From: Moorena producens 3L
GTDB taxonomy: Bacteria; Cyanobacteriota; Cyanobacteriia; Cyanobacteriales; Coleofasciculaceae
NCBI RefSeq assembly: GCF_000211815.1
Contig: NZ_GL890827.1
Coordinates: 1-64,000 of the forward strand
DNA length: 64,000 nucleotides
Direction: 5' to 3'
Shown here: in pieces, positions 27,279 through 34,657 of the stretch
Position numbering within the stretch: position 1 is the stretch's first letter
Layout: each line of letters starts with the position of its first letter
The notes under the pieces: generated by a model
Told to the model about the DNA's origin: nothing
Seen by the model: only the letters and a program-made list of their open reading frames with translations
The model's database searches: none
Translations under genes and position numbers: made by a program

Positions 27279-28196
27279 TTGGCAAAACGTGAGGGCTTAT
27301 TCTGGTCGCGCAGTACATGGATTATAATTGCTGCTATTCTAAGTTGTATGGCTGGCTACACCTTGAAAACAAGTCGATGGGCTAACCAAAATATTGCTGC
27401 ACTAATCACTAGGCAAATGCCACAGCAGCAAACTGACTCAAAGAAGGTTGAAACGTTAACTAAGCCGCCAGATAAAGGTTTGCAGCAAGGTATTGCTAAA
27501 TGGGCAGAGCAAGAGAGAGGCAAGCAGATTAACTATGTTCCTCCGCAATTTCGGGGAAAATATATCGAGGACGTTGAGCTTAAAACTCCACAGAAAGTAA
27601 TTGCCTTGACCTTTGACGATGGTCCTTGGCCGAAGATGACTAACGATGTCCTACACATCCTTAAAAAATATGATGTTAAGGCAACTTTCTTCGTGGTAGG
27701 GAGAAATGTTTATCTATATCCAGAAGAGCTTAAGAAAATTGTGGACCATGGTCATGCCCTTGGCAACCATAGTTGGAACCATAGTTATTACTATCATAAT
27801 CCCTTAGCAGCTGCTAAGGAAATTGATAATACCACAGCACGGATTTACAAAACTATTAACGTTAAGACCTCTTTGTTTAGACCCCCTGGGGGGATAATGA
27901 ACAATGGCTTAGTGGCTTACGCCCGAAAAAAAAATTACGTGATTGTAAAATGGTCAGCTGACTCAGAGGATTACTCGGTAAACCAACGTCGGTTGACCTA
28001 TAATGTTCTCCGCAGAGCGAAACCGGGAGGAATTGTGCTACTCCACGATGGTGGCGGCAATCGTGCCAAGACGATACGAGCTTTACCGGTAATTATTACT
28101 GAATTGAGAAAGCAAGGTTACCAGTTTGTGACCGTACCAGAATTGTTGGATATGGCACAAAAAGAGTTGGAGATAGCACAAAAAGAACAGAAGTGA
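27279..28196 (+). CDS. NodB-family polysaccharide deacetylase
   Basis: A membrane-anchored or secreted carbohydrate esterase 4 enzyme that removes acetyl groups from peptidoglycan or other polysaccharide. A single N-terminal helix (STWIIIAAILSCMAGYTL) is followed by the NodB domain: metal-binding Asp-Asp in IALTFDDGPWPKM, KATFFVVGRNV, HALGNHSWNHSYYY (HxxxH), FRPPGG and IVLLHDGGGNRAKT. TTG 27279, preceded by AAAGGAG with good spacing, is preferred over TTG 27255. About 305 residues. Confidence 0.88.
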   Translation: MAKREGLFWSRSTWIIIAAILSCMAGYTLKTSRWANQNIAALITRQMPQQQTDSKKVETLTKPPDKGLQQGIAKWAEQERGKQINYVPPQFRGKYIEDVELKTPQKVIALTFDDGPWPKMTNDVLHILKKYDVKATFFVVGRNVYLYPEELKKIVDHGHALGNHSWNHSYYYHNPLAAAKEIDNTTARIYKTINVKTSLFRPPGGIMNNGLVAYARKKNYVIVKWSADSEDYSVNQRRLTYNVLRRAKPGGIVLLHDGGGNRAKTIRALPVIITELRKQGYQFVTVPELLDMAQKELEIAQKEQK

Positions 28197-28754
28197 CATG
28201 TAATTACTTATCAACGGTTAATCGTTAGGTAACCATTCAGCTATCAGCCGTCAGCCGTCAGCTTTTTAATAAAACAGGTAAGCCTTTGTTTAATCTCTTT
28301 TACGTCTGCTGCCAGGGATTCATAGTCTTGGGCTGATGGGCTTTTCCCCCAGGTTAAACGCCTATAAATTTGTATTAAAAATTACAGTCAAAAAGTAAAC
28401 AATAGTATCAAAAATCCATAATTAACCTGTTTATTCTCCATAAGCCCGATTGATTATCAATTATTTGCCCTGTTATCATTAGTCGATTTGAGAGTACTCT
28501 ACATTGTGGTTGCGTACGCAAATCCTCCTTTGATTTTTGTTCAAAGTCAGCGGAAAATTCGTTGACTTTGAACAAAAAAACTGCCTCTCTTGGTGCCCGT
28601 TCCCTTGGCGAGGAAACCTCGCGCCTTGTCGCACCGCTTTAGGATGGGATTTATTCGAATTAAAAAAAATTAAGTTAATCAGTTTTTTTATGTTACAATT
28701 TATACTAACATTAGATGCATTTACCCTGACTTATATAGCAGTACGCATTCAGAT

Positions 28755-28910
28755 TAGGACATTCCTAAACTCCGAAACTTAATCATAGCTTACTTTTAGG
28801 TGCGACCCGTGGCGAATTTAATTCGCCGAACGCGCCCCGCGTCTCCTACGGAGAACGGAAAGCGCACCTTTGACTTCTGACTTCTAACTTCTGACTTGCG
28901 CGTAGCGCTA
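28755..28910 (-). repeat. Dispersed repeat R2, inverted copy
   Basis: Reverse complement of 24621-24775 with only a few differences, including the palindromic aggtgcg...cgcacct core (28798-28869). Confidence 0.92.
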
Positions 28911-28920
28911 TATCATGTCG

Positions 28921-29022
28921 GGATAATTACCCTTAATAAAAATCTCCCTATCTCCCCATCTCCCCACACCTCCCACCCTCCCCACTCTCTCCTTAATTAT
29001 GGGTATTCAACCAGACTTGATA
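28921..29022 (-). repeat. Dispersed repeat R1, inverted copy
   Basis: Reverse complement of 22336-22446, with tatctccccatctccccac in place of the purine-rich strand. It ends next to the stop of the last MKLP peptide. Confidence 0.88.
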
Positions 29023-29340
29023 TTAGATGGGGGGATTTTTGATGCAGGAAAAGAAGTTACAAAGTTTTATCCAAAGTCCAATATCACTGGGGTATTCCTG
29101 AATCTGATCAGGAGGTTCAGGAATGGGGTTAGGGGTTTCCTTAGTACTACTTCCCTCAGATGAAACTTCCTCCAATGTTTCCTCGGCATCTTTGAAGGGA
29201 GAGGAGGAATCATTTTCTTTTTTTAGCTTCAACTCCGAAGAGTTCCTTTGGCTAGCTAATTCCTCTAGGGTATCTTGTAGACCTGAATAGTTCTGGATAA
29301 CCAATCTCCTGACGGGTGAAGCTTGATTTGGAAGTTTCAT
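29023..29340 (-). CDS. Putative RiPP precursor A, MKLP family (105 aa)
   Basis: Starts MKLPNQASPVRRLVIQNY, sharing the MKLPxQxxPVxR start with six other ORFs in this locus. The middle is Glu/Ser/Lys-rich (LKKENDSSSPF), followed by a proline-rich stretch (TPNPIPEPPDQIQEYPSD) and a distinct end with two Cys (LWIKLCNFFSCIKNPPI). It is a tandem duplicate of precursor B; the first roughly 30 and the proline-rich residues are nearly identical while the C-terminus differs, as expected for a conserved leader and variable core. It is the last gene of the locus. The modification, if any, is unknown. Confidence 0.7.
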   Translation of the reverse strand: MKLPNQASPVRRLVIQNYSGLQDTLEELASQRNSSELKLKKENDSSSPFKDAEETLEEVSSEGSSTKETPNPIPEPPDQIQEYPSDIGLWIKLCNFFSCIKNPPI

Positions 29341-29383
29341 GCTCTTTTTTCCCTTCTGAAATTTGGGATTTCATTAAGGGTGT

Positions 29384-29758
29384 TCAAACTACCCTGCCAG
29401 AAGAGTCGGACGGACGGGAAATTGCTGGCATCGCTAGGTGTTGCAGAATCCTTCCCAATTTTGTCCAAAGTCCAGTATCACTGGGGTATTCCTGAATCTG
29501 ATCAGGAGGTTCAGGAATGGGGTTAGGGGTTTCCTTAGTACTGCTTTCCCCAGATGAAACTTCCTCCAACTCAGATTTTGCAACAATATCAAATGTTTTC
29601 TTGATATCTTCGAAGGGAGAGGAGGAATCATTTTCTTTTTTTAGCTTCAACTCCCAAGAGTTCCTTTGGCTAGCTACTTCCTCTAGGGTCTCTTGTACAC
29701 CTAAATAGTTCTGGACAACCAATCTCCTGACGGGTGAAGCTTGATTTGGAAGTTTCAT
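29384..29758 (-). CDS. Putative RiPP precursor B, MKLP family (124 aa)
   Basis: Starts MKLPNQASPVRRLVVQNYLG and parallels precursor A through the Glu/Lys-rich and proline-rich parts. It carries an extra insertion of about 14 residues (around KKTFDIVAKSELEE) and ends in a Cys-free tail (RILQHLAMPAISRPSDSSG). The upstream flank (aaatttgggatttcattaagggtg) is duplicated as well, so the repeat unit is the whole gene with its leader region. Likely product of recent duplication followed by C-terminal divergence. Confidence 0.7.
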   Translation of the reverse strand: MKLPNQASPVRRLVVQNYLGVQETLEEVASQRNSWELKLKKENDSSSPFEDIKKTFDIVAKSELEEVSSGESSTKETPNPIPEPPDQIQEYPSDTGLWTKLGRILQHLAMPAISRPSDSSGRVV

Positions 29759-30172
29759 ACTCTTTTTTCCCTTCTGAAATTTGGGATTTCATTAAGGGTG
29801 TTCAACCAGACTTTATATTATTGAGGATACCTCCCTAGAGGCAATTATGCACAGAAAGTGTGATGGCACTTAGAAAACTAGTGCAATCACACATTTGCTA
29901 TCATTTAGGTTCGCGACTATATGTTCTAATACGCTCCCAGAATTTAGCAGCCTTGAAACCTAAATTAGGTTTTTCCGAATAAGTCTCTGCTCACGGGCAT
30001 ATATTCGCAGGGCTGTTTCATTTTCAATTTTTCGGTTCGCTGAAGCTCCCGAGTGGCAGCGGTTTCGCCCCTGTTTTTCTATTATTAAACCCAATAGTAT
30101 AAAAAAACGGCGATTTGCGTGACCTTAAGGGGCTTTGAGCCCCTCACCCAGGAATTTTAGGGTCGAGCAATG
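29759..30172. other. Gap between precursors B and C
   Basis: It contains one truncated precursor copy (listed at 29965-30021) and otherwise low-complexity AT-rich DNA. A partial duplicate of the region following precursor C (cgcccctgggcatatagtcg versus ctcacgggcatatattcg) suggests that the gap was produced by duplication and decay of the precursor C gene. Confidence 0.55.
29965..30021 (-). pseudogene. Decayed MKLP-type precursor copy (18 codons then stop)
   Basis: ATG 30021 opens MKQPCEYMPVSRDLFGKT followed by TAA. This aligns residue by residue with the first 18 of precursor C (MKLPVQVKPVSRDSLGKT), and the DNA beyond the stop still resembles it (TTTAGGTTTCAAGG against TTAGGCTTCAAGA). It is best read as a copy killed by a nonsense mutation, though an 18-residue peptide could still be made. 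Confidence 0.65.
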
Positions 30173-30466
30173 TTACGCCCCTGGGCATATAGTCGGGATG
30201 CTGAAGCAAGCATTCCAGGCTGCGCTTCTTGACAGACCTTGCCCCACTTGCTGGTCTATGCAGTTTTTACAGTTTTGTGAGATGGGTGGCAGAGCTGTTG
30301 GCCCAGGGTTAACCGGTGGTGGTGGTGCTAGAAGATTACCATTAGATGCTTGCACTTGCCGCCCTTGGTTTAGAGCTGCAATTGGATTAATACCAGTCTT
30401 GAAGCCTAAATAAGTTTTTCCTAGGGAGTCCCGGCTAACGGGCTTAACTTGAACTGGAAGTTTCAT
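30173..30466 (-). CDS. Putative RiPP precursor C, MKLP family (97 aa)
   Basis: Starts MKLPVQVKPVSRDSLGKT. A glycine/asparagine-rich middle and a polyproline run (LLAPPPPVNPGP) precede a Cys-containing C-terminal region with four Cys (NCKNCIDQQ, WNACFSI, TICPGA). AAGGAGC lies upstream of the ATG at a good distance. Cys spacing in the tail suggests thioether, disulfide or heterocycle chemistry, but no such enzyme is identified in the window. It follows the methyltransferase gene by 55 bases. Confidence 0.72.
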   Translation of the reverse strand: MKLPVQVKPVSRDSLGKTYLGFKTGINPIAALNQGRQVQASNGNLLAPPPPVNPGPTALPPISQNCKNCIDQQVGQGLSRSAAWNACFSIPTICPGA

Positions 30467-30521
30467 ATGATTGCTCCTTGTTTTAGTTAATTCGTCAATG
30501 GTTAGACAGAAAGAGAGTCAG

Positions 30522-31397
30522 TTAGGAATGATTGTCTTTTTCTGATCGCCTCAGCAAAGCAAAGCCAACTAACTTGCGCAAACTTTCTTGATGTTCTGGG
30601 GAGGATAATAACGCCAGCAGTGCCTCAGGCAGGTCTAAACGCTGCAAACGCTGTCCTTCTTCTAGGAGAGAACGAAATTCAGTGGTTTCCCAACCTAATT
30701 GCCAAAAAAAGTTTGTCCCCTCGGCAGGAGCGAATTGAAGCTTGGCTTCACCATTAGCTGTAGCCTGATCCAGACTGTTTTGGATGAGCTGCAACCCACT
30801 ATGGGAAGCCAGATCCGTGAGCCACCAACTCAACTGGGGCTGTGCCCACAAATCCCTAGCTAGGGCTGCAACTTGCTCAGGATTCAGATAGACAAGCAGC
30901 CCTTCCGTTACGATCAGTACCTTTTTTGTCTCAGAGCCAATGTCCCGAAAAAGACGCTGCCTTGCTTGGGAATTGGTCACGTCAAGGGGAACAGATTTGA
31001 GTCTGCACCCAGGCTTGATGCTAGCCAGTTTACTAGCTTTATAGTCTAAGACAGTAGGGAAATCAACCTCAATCCACAGGAGTGAAGCTGGTACAGGCAG
31101 ACGGTAGGCACGGGTATCAAGTCCTGCTCCTAAGTTCAGAACTGCATCGACTCCCCCTTGCTCAATACTCTGGATAATCAACTCGTCCATAACACAGGTG
31201 CGCACGATACACCCAGGGGCGTGGGCCTCCTGCTGGGGCATTTGCTGCAACACCTGCTGTCCCCGAGTTCCCGCCAAAATCCGGGCATAGGGATCCTGAA
31301 AATGAGCGTCTGGGCGATCGCTCTCCAGAACCCGATAGAAGGCTGTGAGGAAGGCTGTATCAGAGATGTCTTGAACGGGTAAGGAAGTAAGACTCAT
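30522..31397 (-). CDS. LCM-family SAM-dependent O-methyltransferase
   Basis: A 291-residue class I methyltransferase of the leucine carboxyl methyltransferase/PPM superfamily (PF04072). Marks are RTCVMDELIIQSIEQGGVDAV, motif I VLNLGAGLDTRAYRLPVP, WIEVDFPTVLDYKASKL, and VLIVTEGLLVYLNPEQVAAL. Relatives methylate carboxyl groups of proteins, peptides or polyketides. Embedded between precursor C and D genes on the same strand, it may methylate a peptide carboxylate of the locus; this is inference from position only. Confidence 0.85.
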   Translation of the reverse strand: MSLTSLPVQDISDTAFLTAFYRVLESDRPDAHFQDPYARILAGTRGQQVLQQMPQQEAHAPGCIVRTCVMDELIIQSIEQGGVDAVLNLGAGLDTRAYRLPVPASLLWIEVDFPTVLDYKASKLASIKPGCRLKSVPLDVTNSQARQRLFRDIGSETKKVLIVTEGLLVYLNPEQVAALARDLWAQPQLSWWLTDLASHSGLQLIQNSLDQATANGEAKLQFAPAEGTNFFWQLGWETTEFRSLLEEGQRLQRLDLPEALLALLSSPEHQESLRKLVGFALLRRSEKDNHS

Positions 31398-31438
31398 GCT
31401 CAGACTCCTGAAGGATCATTCCTACGAGACAATTAGTG

Positions 31439-31621
31439 CTAGATAAGAGAGCCTATAGCTGCCGTTAAAACTGGAGTTACAATTGGAGCTACAGCCTCCG
31501 TAACTCTAAGAACATCATCTATAGTGTCACTAGCTTCAACACCATTGACACCATTATTCAAGGACAGGGTAGTCCCGGAAACTTTTCGTTGAATGGGTGC
31601 AGTTTGTTTCGGTAATTTCAT
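31439..31621 (-). CDS. Putative RiPP precursor D, MKLP family (60 aa)
   Basis: Starts MKLPKQTAPIQRKVSGTTLS. The middle is polar (NNGVNGVEASDTIDDVL) and the end is very hydrophobic and Cys-free (VTEAVAPIVTPVLTAAIGSL). AGGAGA sits eight bases upstream of ATG. The hydrophobic tail could be a core peptide or a membrane-active segment. Confidence 0.68.
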   Translation of the reverse strand: MKLPKQTAPIQRKVSGTTLSLNNGVNGVEASDTIDDVLRVTEAVAPIVTPVLTAAIGSLI

Positions 31622-31649
31622 GATTATTTCTCCTGAACTAGGCTGTTAC

Positions 31650-31730
31650 TTACTTGATTAGATGTGAGTTTTCGCCTAACACATACCCTAACCAAGGGGG
31701 GACATGCCCAGCTTGAATGGGAAGTTTCAT
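31650..31730 (-). CDS. Putative RiPP precursor E, MKLP family (26 aa)
   Basis: ATG 31730 opens a 26-residue frame: MKLPIQAGHVPPWLGYVLG, then seven residues to TAA at 31650. AGGAGA precedes it by seven bases, the same signal as for precursor D. It retains the MKLPxQ start but lacks the PVxR motif; the residues after it may be core or a truncated remnant. Too short for standard ORF calling. Confidence 0.55.
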   Translation of the reverse strand: MKLPIQAGHVPPWLGYVLGENSHLIK

Positions 31731-31756
31731 CACCGTTTCTCCTGAATCAAGTTTAA

Positions 31757-32293
31757 TCAGATTCCCTGTGCGACCTCTTCAACATCTTCTGCTGTAAAGG
31801 AATAACCTTCCGCTTTACCGAGTTTGACTAGAACTTGGGCAAGGTTGCCTTTGTCAGTTGTTGTCTGCAGCTTCTCACTTAGCTTTTGTTGCAAGGCTGG
31901 ATCTTGTTTAACATCTGTCAGAAAGTGTTCCAGGCTTCCCTGGGCCAATTTGTAGAATGCTGAGATCAGCTCCTCAACAGAATTAGCACTCCACGATCCA
32001 GGCATTGTCATCACATCTTGAGCGGCAAAGTTGTAACCACCCTGAGTTTTGGCGAGAGCCAGCAATTGTTCGACAAAGGCACCTTTATCCGTTATCTTGT
32101 TCAGTTCTGCTTGCAGATTAGGGTCGTTTTGAACAACCCAGGAAAAATGTTGCAGGTTGCTTTGTTTCTGTAGCTTTGCCAATAATTTGTCAACAATTTC
32201 AGTCAGTTGAACCGTCGGCTCAGCTTCTGAGGTACTCGGAGGTTTGCTTTTTTTTTTGGCTATTGTTCGATAAATGGCCTGGTGAATATTCAT
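31757..32293 (-). CDS. Double Nif11-like domain protein
   Basis: A 178-residue protein with two Nif11-like helical repeats. The first is around residues 48-95 (LQHFSWVVQNDPNLQAEL ... GYNFAAQDV), the second around 120-175 (EHFLTDVKQDPALQQKL ... GYSFTAEDVEEV). Nif11 domains serve as leaders in NHLP-type RiPP precursors. It does not start with MKLP and has no obvious C-terminal core after the second domain, which ends only three residues before the stop. It may therefore be a leader-like chaperone or recognition protein instead of a precursor. Confidence 0.75.
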   Translation of the reverse strand: MNIHQAIYRTIAKKKSKPPSTSEAEPTVQLTEIVDKLLAKLQKQSNLQHFSWVVQNDPNLQAELNKITDKGAFVEQLLALAKTQGGYNFAAQDVMTMPGSWSANSVEELISAFYKLAQGSLEHFLTDVKQDPALQQKLSEKLQTTTDKGNLAQVLVKLGKAEGYSFTAEDVEEVAQGI

Positions 32294-32484
32294 GGCTTTT
32301 ATTACTAAGTTGAATCCTGGAGTTAGTTAGTCGAGCCAACACCATCAAATCGGGATACTCTTAAACCGGTATTAATTGGGACAAACCAATATCAAACGGT
32401 CAAGGTGCATTTTCTTGTTGCCTGAGTGAGGAGTGGTCATGAACCATTGGAGTAAGTCTTCCACTCATCTTTTCTAGGCGTTCC
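32294..32484. other. Gap between the Nif11-like gene and TnpB element, with element-end hairpin
   Basis: The 191 bases hold no ORF of note. Near 32470-32510, overlapping the tnpB 3' end, cctcaa and ttgagg form a hairpin typical of IS605-type right ends. Confidence 0.5.
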
Positions 32485-33966
32485 TCAAATCCCGTTGAGG
32501 AGTTCCTTGAAAGCCTTAGTTTTGGTATGCTTAGAGTCAATCCATCCAAGCTCGACTGCATCAAGCAGACTAAGTCCCATCCCTTTCAAAAAACGCGCGG
32601 TACGACGCAACAATACGGCCTGAACCTCGGTCTTGTTCATGTACCGAGAAATCTCCTTGTCTGTACCTCTGGCAAGGATGTTCTTAGCAGCATTGCAGTC
32701 AGCCTGTAACACGACCCCATCAAATCCGGTAAAATTGTCCCCAGTCCTTTTCCCCAACAGGGTTCCATTTCTGGAGTCAATTTGCGACGTGTAACTAGGC
32801 TGAACTTCTGTGACAAGCGAGCCAGTCCAATCAGCCCATTTCTGCAAAGAATCTCGCATAACTCCTTTCATCCAACTATTGAGTTTGCGGGACACGGCCT
32901 TAGACTGGCGCTTATTTCGGATCGGCTGTGTTAAATCTGAGGCCGTAGGCCACGCTTCGCGAACAGCAAACACCTTTAAAGATTCCCCATTAAAAAGAGA
33001 CTTAGAGGCTGCTCCTATTATCGCCGTCAGTTCTGATTGATTTTTTCTGTAACGGCGATTTTCTGTTTTTCTGGTCAGATTATTTTCGAGTATTCGAGCC
33101 GACTTGGCCGGGTCTATTTTTTCTAGTTTTCTATGAAGTGCCCAAAGCTTACCCCTGTTCCGGTTCTTTGCACATATGCGCTCAGACTTTTTGGTGGCTA
33201 CTTTTCCTAGTTCTTTTCCGTGAGCTTGACCCTCTGAGTCATAGAAAGCCTCAGTGTAACCCTTGTCTACTCCTATACTCCGACGTTCAGATGAAATCTC
33301 TACGGTTCCATAGTCTACCAAGAAGTGAATTTCAAATCTTTGCAGGAGTTGGTTGTGGATTAACCTTATTTGTCCTTTTATTTTTCGGTTAGACCTAACA
33401 ACTATCCTGTTCCTCTTCCCTCTTTTTAATCCAGCTATTTCTAACTGGTAAGTATTACGGGAAAGTCTTTTGCATTTGTACCCTCCTTGTTGATAGACTA
33501 TCTGGTTTTTACCCCAAGAATGTCCCCGCTGAAATTCCTTTCTGACAAATCTGTGTAAGAGGGAGTTATCGAGGAAAGCTACGGTCTTAAGTTGTTTGCA
33601 AAGCTCTTTCCGCTTCTTTTGGTTATCTTTCCCAGGGAACCTTTTGTAAACCTTTTTAATTACCGCTTCAGTGCAAGCAGCTTGGCTCGCTGTAATGGCC
33701 TTGGCTACATCACTGACCGTCCATTCCATCAATTTAGAGGGCAATCCCAGGGATTCGGGACTTCTAAAACTCCTGACTTCTGGGTATGCTTTTTTCCAGT
33801 CGAGTCCCCAGTAGCTAATGCTTCCCAATTTGTTGTAAGACTCAGAGCGAACCACACCAAGTTTTTTCATAGTAGACAGTAACTCAAGCTCAACCGACTT
33901 TGCTATCCCCACTACAGGGACGATTTGAGTCGATATCTTCCTGGTTGCTCCTACTTTTTTTGGCAT
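32485..33966 (-). CDS. Cyanobacterial TnpB lineage protein without zinc ribbon
   Basis: A 493-residue TnpB-like RuvC nuclease, longer than the other two in the window. RuvC-I is RSIGVDKGYTEAF (about residue 233) and RuvC-III is VVLQADCNAAKNILAR. The region PSYTSQIDSRNGTLLGK, where TnpB normally has CxxC pairs, has no cysteines. The RuvC-II region (VFAVREAWPTASDL) is partly encoded by a 24-base dispersed repeat (32940-32963), which probably inserted in frame. The element lies inside the RiPP locus, between the Nif11-like gene and precursor F. Activity is doubtful. Confidence 0.82.
   Translation of the reverse strand: MPKKVGATRKISTQIVPVVGIAKSVELELLSTMKKLGVVRSESYNKLGSISYWGLDWKKAYPEVRSFRSPESLGLPSKLMEWTVSDVAKAITASQAACTEAVIKKVYKRFPGKDNQKKRKELCKQLKTVAFLDNSLLHRFVRKEFQRGHSWGKNQIVYQQGGYKCKRLSRNTYQLEIAGLKRGKRNRIVVRSNRKIKGQIRLIHNQLLQRFEIHFLVDYGTVEISSERRSIGVDKGYTEAFYDSEGQAHGKELGKVATKKSERICAKNRNRGKLWALHRKLEKIDPAKSARILENNLTRKTENRRYRKNQSELTAIIGAASKSLFNGESLKVFAVREAWPTASDLTQPIRNKRQSKAVSRKLNSWMKGVMRDSLQKWADWTGSLVTEVQPSYTSQIDSRNGTLLGKRTGDNFTGFDGVVLQADCNAAKNILARGTDKEISRYMNKTEVQAVLLRRTARFLKGMGLSLLDAVELGWIDSKHTKTKAFKELLNGI
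32940..32963. repeat. 24-base dispersed repeat inside tnpB-like coding sequence
   Basis: Its reverse complement (ttcgcgaagcgtggcctacg continuing gcct) matches 24287-24310 with one mismatch. Within the gene it encodes VREAWPTA in frame. Confidence 0.8.
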
Positions 33967-34115
33967 GGTCGCAAAACTCTGTGTCCTATTTTAATTATAC
34001 CATAGCGCTAGTAAATTGTCCATGTCTGATTTATACGGTTAAATACATTATTATCCCTATTTTTAGGGGTTTGGCTGCGAGGCGCTCAACTTCTAAGCTA
34101 AGCAATACTTCAACT

Positions 34116-34364
34116 CTAAAGCCCACCATAGGTAGCTGAGCATCTTGCTCTTGACTGTCCAGAGAATATCTGACAGCCACAGAAGTTGGCTGGCATCAAG
34201 AATCTCATGGGATTGTTATAGTTGGCACCATGAAGTAAATCAAATTTAAGGTTGCGCAACTCCTCCACTGCCCCTGCATCTATTAATATTTGCAGGTCTA
34301 CTGTTGTGGAAGGGTCAATCAGGTCTGGTCTTTTAACGGGTACAGATTGCTTCGGTAGTTTCAT
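34116..34364 (-). CDS. Putative RiPP precursor F, MKLP family (82 aa)
   Basis: Starts MKLPKQSVPVKRPDLIDPS. The middle resembles a folded helical leader (VDLQILIDAGAVEELRNL), reminiscent of Nif11-like or nitrile-hydratase-type leaders by eye only. The tail has three Cys (ANFCGCQIF, RARCSATYGGL) and ends Gly-Gly-Leu. The TnpB-like element inserted downstream, so the gene may be close to a disrupted end. Confidence 0.68.
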   Translation of the reverse strand: MKLPKQSVPVKRPDLIDPSTTVDLQILIDAGAVEELRNLKFDLLHGANYNNPMRFLMPANFCGCQIFSGQSRARCSATYGGL

Positions 34365-34468
34365 AACTTGATCGCGTCATGGATGTTTACCTTTGTTAAT
34401 GGTTGTTGATGGGTCTGTAACTACCTAGCACAGACCAGTTTCCCTCATCAAATCCAATCAATTTGGAC

Positions 34469-34624
34469 TCAGAATTTGAGGGTTACTTCCAAGCCTGATG
34501 CACCTGATGTCCCTCTCAGTATTTCCTCAAAGGCAGTAGTGCTAGGTTTAACCCCTTTCTCGTTAGATATTGCTGCTGAGGTGGAAGGACGTTGAACAGG
34601 TACAGCTTGCTTAGGACATTTCAT
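34469..34624 (-). CDS. Putative RiPP precursor G, MKCP variant (51 aa)
   Basis: ATG 34624 opens MKCPKQAVPVQRPSTSAAIS, matching the MKLPxQxxPVxR start with Leu3 replaced by Cys. The rest (KPSTTAFEEILRGTSGASGL to VTLKF) is short and Cys-free. GGAGAAACGG lies upstream as for precursors D and E. It directly follows the protease gene start-to-stop order (33 bases from the protease stop), so it is probably cotranscribed with it. Confidence 0.62.
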   Translation of the reverse strand: MKCPKQAVPVQRPSTSAAISNEKGVKPSTTAFEEILRGTSGASGLEVTLKF

Positions 34625-34657
34625 GGCCGTTTCTCCTTTTTTAAAAAAAATATCTGA

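Larger units (their letters stand above)
28197..29022. other. Intergenic region holding inverted copies of R2 and R1
   Basis: No gene is supported. It contains gtcagcc heptamers (28244-28262), an AT-rich stretch, an inverted repeat cagcggaaaattcgttgactttgaac-type pairing near 28535-28575, and the minus-oriented repeats R2 (28755-28910) and R1 (28921-29022) in tandem, which reach the end of the RiPP locus. Confidence 0.7.

Noticed and set aside
28537..28782. 81-codon ORF downstream of the deacetylase
   Set aside because: Runs through an inverted repeat and into the R2 repeat; no ribosome site and no protein-like pattern.
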